Shown here: in pieces, positions 46,185 to 54,884 of the stretch
Layout: each line of letters begins with the position of its first letter
Numbering within the stretch: position 1 is the stretch's first letter
Translations under genes and position numbers: made by a program
The notes under the pieces: generated by a model
Told to the model about the DNA's origin: nothing
What the model saw: the letters and a program-made list of their open reading frames with translations, nothing else
Database searches by the model: none
Source of the DNA: Ardenticatenaceae bacterium
GTDB taxonomy: Bacteria > Chloroflexota > Anaerolineae > Promineifilales > Promineifilaceae
Length of the DNA stretch: 64,000 nucleotides
Assembly: GCA_020634375.1 (NCBI GenBank)
Contig: JACKBX010000008.1
Coordinates: 186,001-250,000, forward strand
Reading direction: 5' to 3'

Positions 46185-46226
46185 GGCAAGGGGCAAGTCT
46201 GCAAGAGGCAAGTTTGCATACTTGCT
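46184..46226. repeat. GGCAAGTCTGCAAG inverted array
   Basis: GGCAAG/TGCAAG units then TTGCATACTTGC, between glpX and the convergent phosphoesterase gene. Confidence 0.65.
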
Positions 46227-46857
46227 ACGCTTTGTAGGCCAGTTTATACAGGGGGTAGACGTTGATGATGGTAGTTTGCTCAAACTGCGTCTGGCGGATG
46301 GCGTCCTGACGGTAAAGATGAATGTGCCCGTGCAGCATGTAGCGGGGTTTGAAGATGCGCAGGAAGGGTAAGAAGGCTTTGAAGCCGGTGTGGGCCGGGT
46401 CGGGTCGGTCGTGAATGCCAAAGGGGGGGGAATGGGCGACGAGAATGTCCAGAAAACGGCCGTACATCACCCGATTGCGCAGTAATCCCGGTAGCAGCCG
46501 CGAAATCTGAAAACGCATTTCAGCCTCGTCGTACATCAGCCGTGCGCCAGGACGGTAGCGGATGGAACCTTCCAGTCCAGCAAAAAGTGTGTCGTGGATA
46601 ACGGCCGTCATCCCGTGTAAATCCAATCCCCCCTGAACGTGTGTGAGCGTACGGCCGTCCGCCGTATACTGCGGCGTCTGGTCATGATTACCACACACAT
46701 ACACCAGCGGCTTATCCAACGCAGAAACCAAAAAATCCAGGTAATAAAAAGGCAAATCCCCACAGCCGATAATCAAATCAACATTCGGGTAATTCTCGCG
46801 CACTTGCGTACTGTACACCCAATCCAGCACACGGTCGCTCAGGGCCAAAATATTCAT
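46225..46857 (-). CDS. Metallophosphoesterase (calcineurin-like)
   Basis: 210 residues from ATG 46857, whose first bases overlap the stop of the MazG-like gene (ATGA). The usual first motif DxH is replaced by SDRVLDWVY, but CGDLPFYYLD, CGNHDQ and the late HGHIH are typical of the family, so metal binding at one site may be weakened. Substrates in this subfamily vary. It is translationally coupled to the pyrophosphohydrolase gene. Confidence 0.85.
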   Translation of the reverse strand: MNILALSDRVLDWVYSTQVRENYPNVDLIIGCGDLPFYYLDFLVSALDKPLVYVCGNHDQTPQYTADGRTLTHVQGGLDLHGMTAVIHDTLFAGLEGSIRYRPGARLMYDEAEMRFQISRLLPGLLRNRVMYGRFLDILVAHSPPFGIHDRPDPAHTGFKAFLPFLRIFKPRYMLHGHIHLYRQDAIRQTQFEQTTIINVYPLYKLAYKA

Positions 46858-47159
46858 GGAGCCGGCCACTCACGCTCATGATTTACTGCCAGCTTATCCA
46901 GTATCGCCTGCTCCAGGTCAATATCCGTTACACTGGCTAACTGCAACAGGTAAAGCGCCACATCAGCCAATTCACCGGCCAACGCCTGCCGGTCCTTCAC
47001 ATCTTCGCGCCACTGAAAATGCTCCAGCACTTCCGCAGCTTCAATTGCCAATGAGGCAGCCAAATTTCGAGGGGTTTGGGATTTGGGGGAGTTCTTGTCG
47101 TACCAGCCCTTGCCACGCACAAAATCATGCATCCGGGCTTCGAGGTCTTTGAGTTCCAT
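46854..47159 (-). CDS. MazG-like nucleotide pyrophosphohydrolase
   Basis: 101 residues. SLAIEAAEVLEHFQW carries the ExxE metal ligands and ELADVALYLLQLA the second ExxD pair of the all-alpha NTP pyrophosphohydrolase fold (iMazG/dCTPase type). It sanitises the nucleotide pool by cleaving NTPs to NMP and PPi. It is the first gene of a two-gene unit with the metallophosphoesterase. Confidence 0.88.
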   Translation of the reverse strand: MELKDLEARMHDFVRGKGWYDKNSPKSQTPRNLAASLAIEAAEVLEHFQWREDVKDRQALAGELADVALYLLQLASVTDIDLEQAILDKLAVNHEREWPAP

Positions 47160-47160
47160 G

Positions 47161-47241
47161 TGATTAACGATTTTAGATTGACGATTTACGATTTTAGATC
47201 GGTGATCCTAATCGTAAATCGCCAATCGTCAACCGTTAATT
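47161..47241. repeat. ATTTTAGATTGACG inverted array
   Basis: Degenerate GATTTACGATTTTAGATC-like units followed by their complement (CTAATCGTAAATCGCCAATCG) fill the gap between the MazG-like and gap genes. Confidence 0.8.
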
Positions 47242-47243
47242 GA

Positions 47244-48260
47244 TTAGAGGCGTTCTGCAACGTATGCAGCCAGGTCGGCCAGACGCATGGAGTAGCCCCA
47301 TTCATTGTCATACCAGGTGACAACCTTAACCAAATTGCCATCCATCACGTCGGTGGAAAGCGCATCAATGGTGGAGGAAGCTGGGTGTCCTTTGAAGTCC
47401 ATAGATACCAATGGTTCATCGGTATAATCCAACACCTTGCCCAACCAGCCTTCGCTTTCGGAGGCTGCTTTCAAGGCAGCGTTAACCTCTTCGATCGTCA
47501 CGTCTTTTTCTAGTTCGGCAGTAATATCTACCACGGAAACGGTGACGGTGGGCACACGGAAAGCCATCCCGTTGATTTTGCCGGCCAATTCCGGCAGCAC
47601 CAGACCCACAGCTTTGGCTGCGCCAGTGGTGGTGGGGATGATGTTGGCAGCGGCCGTGCGGGCGCGGCGCAAATCTTTGTGAGCCACGTCTAAAATACGT
47701 TGGTCATTGGTGAAGGCGTGGATGGTCGTCATCAAGGCACGCTTGATGCCAAAGGCCTCTTGCAAAACTTTGGTGGCCGGAGCCAGGCAGTTGGTGGTGC
47801 AGCTTGCATTGGAAATGACGTTGTGGGTTGCCGGGTCGTAGGTTTCTTCATTGACGCCCAAGACAAAGGTGCCATCAACATTTTTACCAGGAGCAGAAAT
47901 GAGCACTTTCTTGGCCCCCGCTTCCAGGTGCTTTCCAGCGGTAGCGCCGTCACGGAAGATACCGGTGCATTCCAGCACAATGTCTACGCCCAACTCGCCC
48001 CAGGGCAGATTTGCAGGGTCGCGCTCGGCATAGCTCTTCAGTTTTTCGCCGTCAACGTAGATGTCGCCATCTTTTACTTCGACTTCACCAGGGAAACGGC
48101 CGTAAGTCGAATCATACTTCAGCAAATGCGCGTTGGTTTCCACAGGCATCAAGTCATTGATAGCCTCAACGTCCAACACACCCTGGTAATTCTCGTAAAT
48201 CGCCTTGTAAACTTGCCGACCAATGCGGCCAAAGCCATTAATACCTACTTTAATCGTCAT
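47244..48260 (-). CDS. gap: Glyceraldehyde-3-phosphate dehydrogenase, type I
   Basis: 338 residues from ATG 48260 with AAGGAG 9 bases upstream. The NAD motif INGFGRIGRQVYKAI is at the front; the catalytic loop SNASCTTNCLAP and the phosphate-site WYDNEWGYS are intact. It oxidises and phosphorylates GAP to 1,3-bisphosphoglycerate. It appears monocistronic. Confidence 0.98.
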   Translation of the reverse strand: MTIKVGINGFGRIGRQVYKAIYENYQGVLDVEAINDLMPVETNAHLLKYDSTYGRFPGEVEVKDGDIYVDGEKLKSYAERDPANLPWGELGVDIVLECTGIFRDGATAGKHLEAGAKKVLISAPGKNVDGTFVLGVNEETYDPATHNVISNASCTTNCLAPATKVLQEAFGIKRALMTTIHAFTNDQRILDVAHKDLRRARTAAANIIPTTTGAAKAVGLVLPELAGKINGMAFRVPTVTVSVVDITAELEKDVTIEEVNAALKAASESEGWLGKVLDYTDEPLVSMDFKGHPASSTIDALSTDVMDGNLVKVVTWYDNEWGYSMRLADLAAYVAERL

Positions 48261-48317
48261 TAGATATATCTCCTTTTGATATGTAAAAAAGCTCTTTCGA
48301 ATTGCGAGATTTTCATA

Positions 48318-48385
48318 GGACATGATGCGTAACGCATGAAACATGATGCCTCTCCAGACACGCATCACGCTTTACGTTTCACGCC
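48318..48385. repeat. CATGATGCGTAACGC / CACGTTT array
   Basis: CATGATGCGT-like units, then CGCATCACGC and CTTTACGTTTCACG; it is a divergent member of the CGTGAAA family in the gap between gap and yvcK. Confidence 0.65.
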
Positions 48386-48539
48386 ACTGTCACCCCGCAA
48401 ATTCTCAAAGAACCAAAACCTTTTGTGTCAACATCACACGAATTATACACCAAACAATTTGATACCTCAGGTGTAAAATGTCATCTAATCTATGTGCTGT
48501 TCCACATAATTTGTTGTCACGACAACGATTATATGCCCA

Positions 48540-49862
48540 TTAACCCAAAAGTCCCACGATTGACGCTGCTAACTTGGCACTATCATGCCGCCAGGGGTGG
48601 TCACGATCTACCAAATCGGTCGTCATCATTTTCACCTGTGCGGGTGCAACGGGTTGTACGTAGACGGTATGTCCACCGCCGGTTTGTGTGGGAATGGAAA
48701 GGTTATCGTTTGCTAACACAACATCTAGCACGCGGGCGGGTGTATGCTGCAAAATCGTGTTAACGTGATCAGCAACTGTGTAATTATCCGTCTCTCCCGG
48801 CTGTGTGGCAAGATTGCACACATACACTTTTAGAGCACGGCTGCGCTGCAATGCTTTTGCCAGGTCTTGAACGAGCAAATTAGGCAAGATGCTGGTATAC
48901 AAGCTGCCTGGCCCCAACACGATCAAATCTGCCTGAAAGATGGCCTGGAGCGCAGGTGGGTAAGCGCGGGCGTCTTGAGGGTCTAGCAACACACGGTCAA
49001 TCTTGCCACCTGCCTCTGGGATAGCAGATTCGCCAACAACGCGGCGGGTAATGTCGCCACTGTCTGTAACGGCCACGTCTGCAACCAGGGTGACTTGCTC
49101 CAGCGTGGAGGGGAGCACACGGCCACGTACAGCCAACACCCGCTCTGCCGCCAGCAGCGCTTCGTCAAAGCTGCCCATGATGCCGGTGAGGGCGGCCAAC
49201 AGCAAGTTGCCAAATGCGTGACCCTGGAGTTCGGAACGGCCGTTCCCCGCCCCATCATCCACCACCCCTTTACCAAAACGATACTGCAACACCTGTGTCA
49301 TCAACGCTTCGTCACGGGAAAGAGCCGCCATGTTATTGCGAAAATCACCCGGCGGCAGCACTCCCAATTCGCGGCGTAAACGGCCGCTGCTGCCGCCATC
49401 ATCTGCAACTGTAACAATGGCGGTAATATTGCGCGTGTACTCACGCAAACCGCGCAGCAAGGCCGGCATACCCGTCCCGCCACCAATGGCAACAATGTGT
49501 GGCCCACGTCCCCGGCGGCGAAACTCGTACAAAGATTCCACCACATGCTCGTCATCTGATCGAAAGGGAGCAACCAACGTGCTGCCAATACGGACGACTG
49601 CAATGAGGATCAGACATCCTCCCACAAGCGCGGGCAAGAAAATACGCAGCCCCACCGGTAAAAATTGCAGCGTTAGAATGTCGTAAACTCGGTGCGACAT
49701 TAACTTTTCGCGGTATAAAACCAGGATAAAGTAAACCAATCCCATACCGGCAACAGCCGCGCCCAACCCCAACAACAGCAGCCAACGCTTGATACCAATA
49801 CCTATTACAAACCAACGTTTGTGAAAAGCCAACGATTGCCAAAATGAAAACTTCTTACGCAT
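48540..49862 (-). CDS. YvcK-family gluconeogenesis factor with N-terminal membrane helices
   Basis: 440 residues. Two hydrophobic segments at about 28-50 and 67-92 precede a CofD-like domain: IVAIGGGTGMPALLRGL, VTVADDGGSSGRLR, PPGDFRNNMAAL, and VLGPGSLYTSILPNLLV. YvcK/GlmR proteins are needed for growth on gluconeogenic substrates and for peptidoglycan synthesis in Firmicutes and bind UDP-GlcNAc. The usual YvcK is about 320 residues, so the membrane anchor is additional but known in Chloroflexota and actinobacteria. Its neighbours glpX and gap fit a gluconeogenic context. Confidence 0.9.
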   Translation of the reverse strand: MRKKFSFWQSLAFHKRWFVIGIGIKRWLLLLGLGAAVAGMGLVYFILVLYREKLMSHRVYDILTLQFLPVGLRIFLPALVGGCLILIAVVRIGSTLVAPFRSDDEHVVESLYEFRRRGRGPHIVAIGGGTGMPALLRGLREYTRNITAIVTVADDGGSSGRLRRELGVLPPGDFRNNMAALSRDEALMTQVLQYRFGKGVVDDGAGNGRSELQGHAFGNLLLAALTGIMGSFDEALLAAERVLAVRGRVLPSTLEQVTLVADVAVTDSGDITRRVVGESAIPEAGGKIDRVLLDPQDARAYPPALQAIFQADLIVLGPGSLYTSILPNLLVQDLAKALQRSRALKVYVCNLATQPGETDNYTVADHVNTILQHTPARVLDVVLANDNLSIPTQTGGGHTVYVQPVAPAQVKMMTTDLVDRDHPWRHDSAKLAASIVGLLG

Positions 49863-50008
49863 ATCGGACCCCTGCCAGCCACTATGAATGAGGCGGCACT
49901 TCGCCTAAAATTATACTCCAATCCCCCGATTGGCGAGGGGGGAGCGCTGTGTTATAAACAAGTGAGCGAGTGGCGAGTAGAAAACTTGCAAACCCTACGA
50001 GGTGCATG

Positions 50009-51040
50009 ATGAGAACGGTATTTTGGGATTATGAGCGCGGCACAGTGAAGATGATTGACCAACGCCTGCTGCCGTGGGAATTTGAGGTAGCGGAATTTGA
50101 TGATTATACGGCCGTTGCCCGTGCCATCAAAGATATGGTCGTGCGTGGCGCACCGGCCATTGGCGCGGCGGCGGGGTTTGGCATGGCCCTGGCCGCGCAG
50201 CAAAGCCAGGCCAAAGACCGCCCTACCCTGCTGCGTGATTTGGAAACGGCCGCTGCCACTCTGAATGCTGCCCGACCAACGGCCGTTAACCTGGCCTGGG
50301 CTGTGGCAAGGCAGCGACAAGCCGCACAAAACGCCGCCGATATCCGTGCTGCACTGCTGCAAGAAGCGCAGCACATCGCCGACGAAGACGTAGAAATCAA
50401 CCGGCGCATGGCCTATCATGGCGCGGAACTAATCAGCGATGGGGACACCATTTTGCACCACTGCAACACTGGCGCGTTAGCAACGGTGGATTGGGGCACA
50501 GCACTGGGCGTCATTTTTGCTGCACACGAGCAAGGTAAGCGCATTCACGTATTAGTAGACGAGACACGCCCACGCTTGCAAGGCGCTCGCCTCACCGCCT
50601 GGGAATTGAAAGAGCGCGGCATCCCCTTTGACCTGATTGCCGACAACGCCGCCGGGCATTTTATGCGCACCGGGCAGGTAAACATTGTGCTGGTAGGGTC
50701 AGACCGCACGGCGGCTAATGGGGACGTAGCGAATAAAATCGGCACATATAAACTGGCAGTGGTAGCAAAAGAAAACGGCGTGCCTTTTTATCCTGTCGTG
50801 CCGACCAGCACCATTGATTTGAGCCTGGCAAATGGCGATCTGATCCCCATTGAAGAGCGTGACGCAAGCGAAGTGCTGAGTGTATTTGGCAAATCCATTG
50901 CGCCAGAAGGTATTTCGGCACGCAACCCGGCCTTTGACGTGACGCCGCACCGCTATGTGACGGGCATTGTCACGGAAGCGGGGGTGGTGTATCCGCCGTT
51001 TGTGAAGCATTTGCGCGAGGCAGTGAACAGTGTTCAGTGA
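50009..51040 (+). CDS. mtnA: S-methyl-5-thioribose-1-phosphate isomerase
   Basis: 343 residues; ATG 50009 has GAGG 6 bases upstream (ATG 50006 is possible). VVRGAPAIGAAA, HHCNTGALATVDWGTAL (catalytic Cys) and GSDRTAANGDVANKIGTY (catalytic Asp) identify the methionine-salvage isomerase of the eIF2B-like family. It converts methylthioribose-1-P to methylthioribulose-1-P. The last residues (Val-Asn-Ser-Val-Gln) and the stop TGA are encoded by the start of a CAGTGA array. No other methionine-salvage genes are near. Confidence 0.95.
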   Translation: MRTVFWDYERGTVKMIDQRLLPWEFEVAEFDDYTAVARAIKDMVVRGAPAIGAAAGFGMALAAQQSQAKDRPTLLRDLETAAATLNAARPTAVNLAWAVARQRQAAQNAADIRAALLQEAQHIADEDVEINRRMAYHGAELISDGDTILHHCNTGALATVDWGTALGVIFAAHEQGKRIHVLVDETRPRLQGARLTAWELKERGIPFDLIADNAAGHFMRTGQVNIVLVGSDRTAANGDVANKIGTYKLAVVAKENGVPFYPVVPTSTIDLSLANGDLIPIEERDASEVLSVFGKSIAPEGISARNPAFDVTPHRYVTGIVTEAGVVYPPFVKHLREAVNSVQ

Positions 51041-51135
51041 GTCAGTAACCAGTAGGTCAGTAATTAGTAGGTCAGTAATCAGTAAGTGAGTTGACAGTCA
51101 CTAACCACTGACCACTGATTACTGACCACTGAAAA
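51018..51135. repeat. Heptamer inverted array (CAGTAAC ... TGATTAC)
   Basis: About ten CAGTGA/CAGTAAC/CAGTAGG units followed by CTAACCACTGACCACTGATTAC units. The array begins inside the 3' end of mtnA and ends just before the next start. Confidence 0.85.
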
Positions 51136-51145
51136 CTATCCAACT

Positions 51146-51943
51146 ATGAACAACATCCCGGTAGTGATTATGTGCGGCGGCAGCGGCACACGCTTTGGCA
51201 ATACTCTGACGAAGAAGGAGTTGGTGGATATTGGCGGACGGCCGTTGCTGTGGCACGTCATGCGCATCTTTTCGGCTTATGGGCATAACCGCTTTGTGCT
51301 GGCGCTGGGGCATATGGGCGACCAGGTACGGCGTTATTTTTTGGAATATGAGGTGATGACGCGGGATACGACGATTCATCTGGCGGGCGCGGAGAGTGAG
51401 AACGGCCGTTCCCGCCTCACCTTTGGCGGCGGATATGAACACGATCCCTGGGAAGTGACGATGGTGGATACGGGATTGGAAACGGGTCGGGCAGCACGGC
51501 TGTTGCAATTAGAGCCGTATTTGGGGAACGGCCGTTTCTTTGTCGCCTACGGCGAAGCTGTTGCCAACATCAATTTACGCGAATTGGAGGTATTCCACAC
51601 ACGGCACGGCAAAATGGCAACCGTCACCGGCATCCGTTTTGCCTCACAGTATGGCAAGATTGAGGCAGACGCAGATGGCACCATCACCGAATTTCAAGAG
51701 AAGCCGGAACTGCCCTACTGGGTTAACGGGGGCTTCATGTTATTCGAGCCAGAATTTATGACGCTCATTCGCCAGCACTACCATGAAAATCTGATGGAAA
51801 CCGACCTCATGCCAGACCTCATGGCGGCGCAAAATCTAATGCTTTACCGGCACAATGGCTACTGGCAATCTATGAAAACGCTCAAAGATGCGCTGAAGCT
51901 CAAAGATGACTGGCAGCAAAATCAACCCTGGAAAGTATGGTAA
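51146..51943 (+). CDS. rfbF: Glucose-1-phosphate cytidylyltransferase-like
   Basis: 265 residues. The nucleotidyltransferase signature is VVIMCGGSGTRFG (about 6-18), with the pattern TMVDTGLETGRAARL that distinguishes RfbF-type cytidylyltransferases. The Lys and Asp residues of FQEKPELPYWVNGGF and METDLMPDLM also fit. It makes CDP-glucose. The two genes after it encode short-chain dehydrogenases, so this is a CDP-sugar pathway start. No RBS is clear because the repeat array lies upstream. Confidence 0.85.
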   Translation: MNNIPVVIMCGGSGTRFGNTLTKKELVDIGGRPLLWHVMRIFSAYGHNRFVLALGHMGDQVRRYFLEYEVMTRDTTIHLAGAESENGRSRLTFGGGYEHDPWEVTMVDTGLETGRAARLLQLEPYLGNGRFFVAYGEAVANINLRELEVFHTRHGKMATVTGIRFASQYGKIEADADGTITEFQEKPELPYWVNGGFMLFEPEFMTLIRQHYHENLMETDLMPDLMAAQNLMLYRHNGYWQSMKTLKDALKLKDDWQQNQPWKVW

Positions 51944-51980
51944 ACAGCTATTAGCTCTTAGCTGATAGCTCATAGCTCTC
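51943..51980. repeat. TAGCTCTTAGCTGATAGCTC array
   Basis: Four degenerate TAGCTCAT/TAGCTGA units fill the 37-bp gap between rfbF and rfbG-like genes. Confidence 0.7.
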
Positions 51981-52955
51981 ATGGACGACTTCTGGCGAAA
52001 CAAGCGCGTTTTTGTCACTGGCTGCACCGGGCACGTGGGTTCCTGGCTGACCGCCGAACTGTTGGCAAAAGGCGCACACGTTGTGGGGCTGCTGCGAAAC
52101 CATGCGGTACGGCCGTTACTGCGGCAGAACAACCTCATCAGCCAAATCGACGTAGTACATGGCGATGTGCGTGATTATGCACTGCTGGAGCAAACCCTCG
52201 CCCACCACGAAATTGACACCATCTTCCACCTGGCAGCGCAGACACTGGTCGGCGTTGCCAATCGTGTACCACTCCCCACCTTCGAGACCAACATTCGCGG
52301 CACATGGACGTTGTTGGAAGCGGCGCGGCACAACCCCACCGTGCAGCGCGTCATCACTGCCAGCAGCGACAAAGCCTACGGGTCACACGCCGAACTGCCC
52401 TATCGGGAAGATTCGCCCTTGCTGGGCGCACACCCTTATGACGTGTCCAAGAGTTGTGCAGATTTGATTGCCCGCTCCTATGCGCACACCTATGACTTAC
52501 GGGTGGCGGTGACGCGCAGCGCCAACCTGTATGGCGGCGGCGACTTGAATTGGAACCGCATTGTGCCGGGAACAATGCGCAGCGTGCTGCGTGGCGAACG
52601 GCCGATTTTACGCTCTGATGGCACGATGAAGCGGGATTACCTGTTCATTAAAGACGTGGTGCGCGGTTACCTGACATTGGCAGAAAATATGCATCGTGCG
52701 GATGTGTGTGGTGAAGCATTTAATTTCGGCGCGGATCATCCGGTTTCGGCGTTGGAAATGGTAGAAACAATTATTCAGCTATCCAATTACCCAGACTTAC
52801 ACCCCATCATTCTTGACGAGGCTCACAATGAGATTCAGGCGCAATATCTGAGCGTCGAAAAGACGCGAAGGGTGTTGGGTTGGCAGCCGTGCTATTCACT
52901 GGAAGAGGGTTTGCAGGAAACGATAGATTGGTATGCAGCGTATTTAGGCAGTTAG
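51981..52955 (+). CDS. rfbG: CDP-glucose 4,6-dehydratase-like
   Basis: 324 residues. The NAD motif is TGCTGHVGSW (14-23); SSDKAYG and YDVSKSCADLI carry the catalytic Lys and Tyr; RSANLYGGGDLNWNRIVPG matches the RfbG-type dehydratase block. It converts CDP-glucose to CDP-4-keto-6-deoxyglucose, the next step after RfbF. The start lies directly after the short array. Confidence 0.85.
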   Translation: MDDFWRNKRVFVTGCTGHVGSWLTAELLAKGAHVVGLLRNHAVRPLLRQNNLISQIDVVHGDVRDYALLEQTLAHHEIDTIFHLAAQTLVGVANRVPLPTFETNIRGTWTLLEAARHNPTVQRVITASSDKAYGSHAELPYREDSPLLGAHPYDVSKSCADLIARSYAHTYDLRVAVTRSANLYGGGDLNWNRIVPGTMRSVLRGERPILRSDGTMKRDYLFIKDVVRGYLTLAENMHRADVCGEAFNFGADHPVSALEMVETIIQLSNYPDLHPIILDEAHNEIQAQYLSVEKTRRVLGWQPCYSLEEGLQETIDWYAAYLGS

Positions 52956-52972
52956 CTTTTTGGAGGTAGATC

Positions 52973-53869
52973 GTGCGGGTCTTGGTCACGGGTGGAACGG
53001 GGTTTATTGGTCGCCATCTCATTACCCATTTGCTCAATGAAACAAAACACGAGGTGGTGCTGCTGCTGCGGGAACCGTATAGCGATCCTGGTTTGCTGAC
53101 GCCTGAGTTGGCGAAGGTGCGGACGCAGGTAACGGCCGTGTACGCCGATTTGCGCAACTTTCAACTAACTGCGCGGGCTGTGCGCGAAGCCGAGGCAGAG
53201 GCGGTGATCCATTTGGCGGCAGCAGGGGCAACGGATCCATTTTTGGGGGTGGAAACGGCCGTGCGCCACAACCTCACGGGCACAGTCAATTTACTGCGGG
53301 CCTGTTTTGAAAAAAGCCAGCACATACAGCAAGCCATTGTGGCCCGTACACCAGGGGAATTGAGCGCGATGAACGTGTATGCGGCAAGTAAGGCTGCCAG
53401 TTGGAACTTTTGCCAGATGTATGCCCACACACAGGGCTGGCCTATTCACGGGGCCATGATTTTTCAGGCATATGGGCCAGGACAGCCGGGAAAAACGCTG
53501 GTGGCCGCAGCCGTACGGGCGGCGTTGGCCGGGCAGGATTTCCCAATGACGGCAGGCACACAGCAGCGAGACTGGATTTATGCCAGCGATGTGGCCGCAG
53601 GATTGACAGCATTGTTAGGCGCATCGCTTATGCCGGGCGCGACGCTGGATTTGGGCACGGGGTATTTAACTTCTGTGGCGGATGTGGTGGCACAGATTTA
53701 CACGTTGGTGGGGGGAAATGGACGGCCGTTGCCGGGCGTGCTGCCCAGTCGCCCCGGAGAAGATGCGGTGCAGGCAGCCGATGCTGTGCAGACGAAAGAG
53801 TTAACGGGGTGGGAAACGGCCGTGTCACTGCAAAAAGGGCTGCAATTGACCCTGAAAGGAAGTGAATAA
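52973..53869 (+). CDS. NAD-dependent epimerase/dehydratase
   Basis: 298 residues, start GTG 52973 with GGAGG 6 bases upstream. The NAD motif is VTGGTGFIGRH; the YxxxK motif is YAASK. The usual catalytic Ser/Thr segment reads VARTPGELSAMNVY, so the Ser is not clear. It probably makes a reduced or epimerised sugar from the CDP-keto intermediate of the two genes upstream. Its exact reaction cannot be read from sequence. Confidence 0.82.
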   Translation: MRVLVTGGTGFIGRHLITHLLNETKHEVVLLLREPYSDPGLLTPELAKVRTQVTAVYADLRNFQLTARAVREAEAEAVIHLAAAGATDPFLGVETAVRHNLTGTVNLLRACFEKSQHIQQAIVARTPGELSAMNVYAASKAASWNFCQMYAHTQGWPIHGAMIFQAYGPGQPGKTLVAAAVRAALAGQDFPMTAGTQQRDWIYASDVAAGLTALLGASLMPGATLDLGTGYLTSVADVVAQIYTLVGGNGRPLPGVLPSRPGEDAVQAADAVQTKELTGWETAVSLQKGLQLTLKGSE

Positions 53870-54002
53870 CCAGCAACGATAGTCGTCAATCCCTCCCCGG
53901 TACTACCCCAAATAGCCCATTGCGGGTGCATCCCTTCCCTGCGTACAATTGGTTTAATATTGAAGACGCTTGTTTACTATCATCAATTTGGAGTGAGCCG
54001 AT

Positions 54003-54674
54003 ATGGTCATGCAGTTAAACCAATTTTATGTAGCAGAATTGTTTGGGGCATATGATGCAAATAGCATGAATACGGCCGTTCCATTACGACATAATATGGA
54101 TCTATCGAAACCTATTCCTGCATCTCTCCTTTTCGCCACAACCTACAAACAAGCTAAAGCTACCGGTTACTTGTCCCGTGCCGGGTACGACAAAGCTTTA
54201 AGCAGCATCGTCACCGCTCACGGTGGACTTGTGCTGCAAGTAAGCCCAGATAAAGTGGTGGCCCTTTTTGCCAATCGAGATTTGACGCAGCAAAATGCTG
54301 CCCATCAAGCAATTACCGCCGCTTTGAGTCTGGTTGATCAAATTGCAATGACAAACGAATATCGGTTAGCCGCAGGCAACCCGGCAATTCACTTGGGAAT
54401 TGGCATTAGTACAGGTGTTGTCACTTTGGAGCAAACGTCCAATGGCTTACAAATATCAAACTCTGCTGGCAATGCGCTCTTGAATTTGGCACAACAAATT
54501 TCGGACTTGAACCAACAAACGCCTTTCCCCGCAGCCTTTATCAGCGATGAAACATATCACTCTTTGCTGTCACACAACTCTTGGCACGTAGAAAACTTAG
54601 GACAAGTCTGGCTGCCAGCACACTCAGAAGCACAAACAATTCATGCTGTTATGCGCCATCCCCAATTCCAATAA
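54003..54674 (+). CDS. Class III nucleotide-cyclase-like domain protein, probably inactive
   Basis: 223 residues. SLLFATTYKQAKATG aligns with the metal-Asp region of adenylate cyclases (usually LFADI), but the Asp is Thr here. HGGLVLQVSPDKVVALFA matches the second region and keeps one Asp. LGIGISTGVVTL matches the GIHxGxV motif. With the first metal ligand missing, it is more likely a regulatory or nucleotide-binding domain than a cyclase. It is flanked by its own terminator and stands between the CDP-sugar and ABC operons. Confidence 0.75.
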   Translation: MVMQLNQFYVAELFGAYDANSMNTAVPLRHNMDLSKPIPASLLFATTYKQAKATGYLSRAGYDKALSSIVTAHGGLVLQVSPDKVVALFANRDLTQQNAAHQAITAALSLVDQIAMTNEYRLAAGNPAIHLGIGISTGVVTLEQTSNGLQISNSAGNALLNLAQQISDLNQQTPFPAAFISDETYHSLLSHNSWHVENLGQVWLPAHSEAQTIHAVMRHPQFQ

Positions 54675-54697
54675 TTGCTATTGAAGCTAAAAGAAAG

Positions 54698-54724
54698 AAG
54701 CCGGTATGCACACCGGCTTTTTTT
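54698..54724 (+). terminator. Rho-independent terminator
   Basis: AAGCCGGT (54698-54705) pairs with ACCGGCTT (54712-54719), followed by a T-run to 54724. It ends the cyclase-like gene. Confidence 0.9.
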
Positions 54725-54805
54725 GTTGGTGGTCATGTTAACATCCTATTTACTGAATCTTATTCGGATATTAACAACAATCCCGTCTCTAACTTGCCAC
54801 CAATA

Positions 54806-54833
54806 TTGCCCTGATTATTAGCCATGTTATAAT
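54806..54833 (+). promoter_or_regulatory. Sigma70-type promoter of the ABC operon
   Basis: TTGCCC (54806-54811), 16-base spacer, TATAAT (54828-54833). It lies 51 bases upstream of the first permease gene. Confidence 0.7.
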
Positions 54834-54884
54834 CACGCTGATATGGTAAATGTTGTAGTGTAATGTTAGGATGAGGGATAACGC

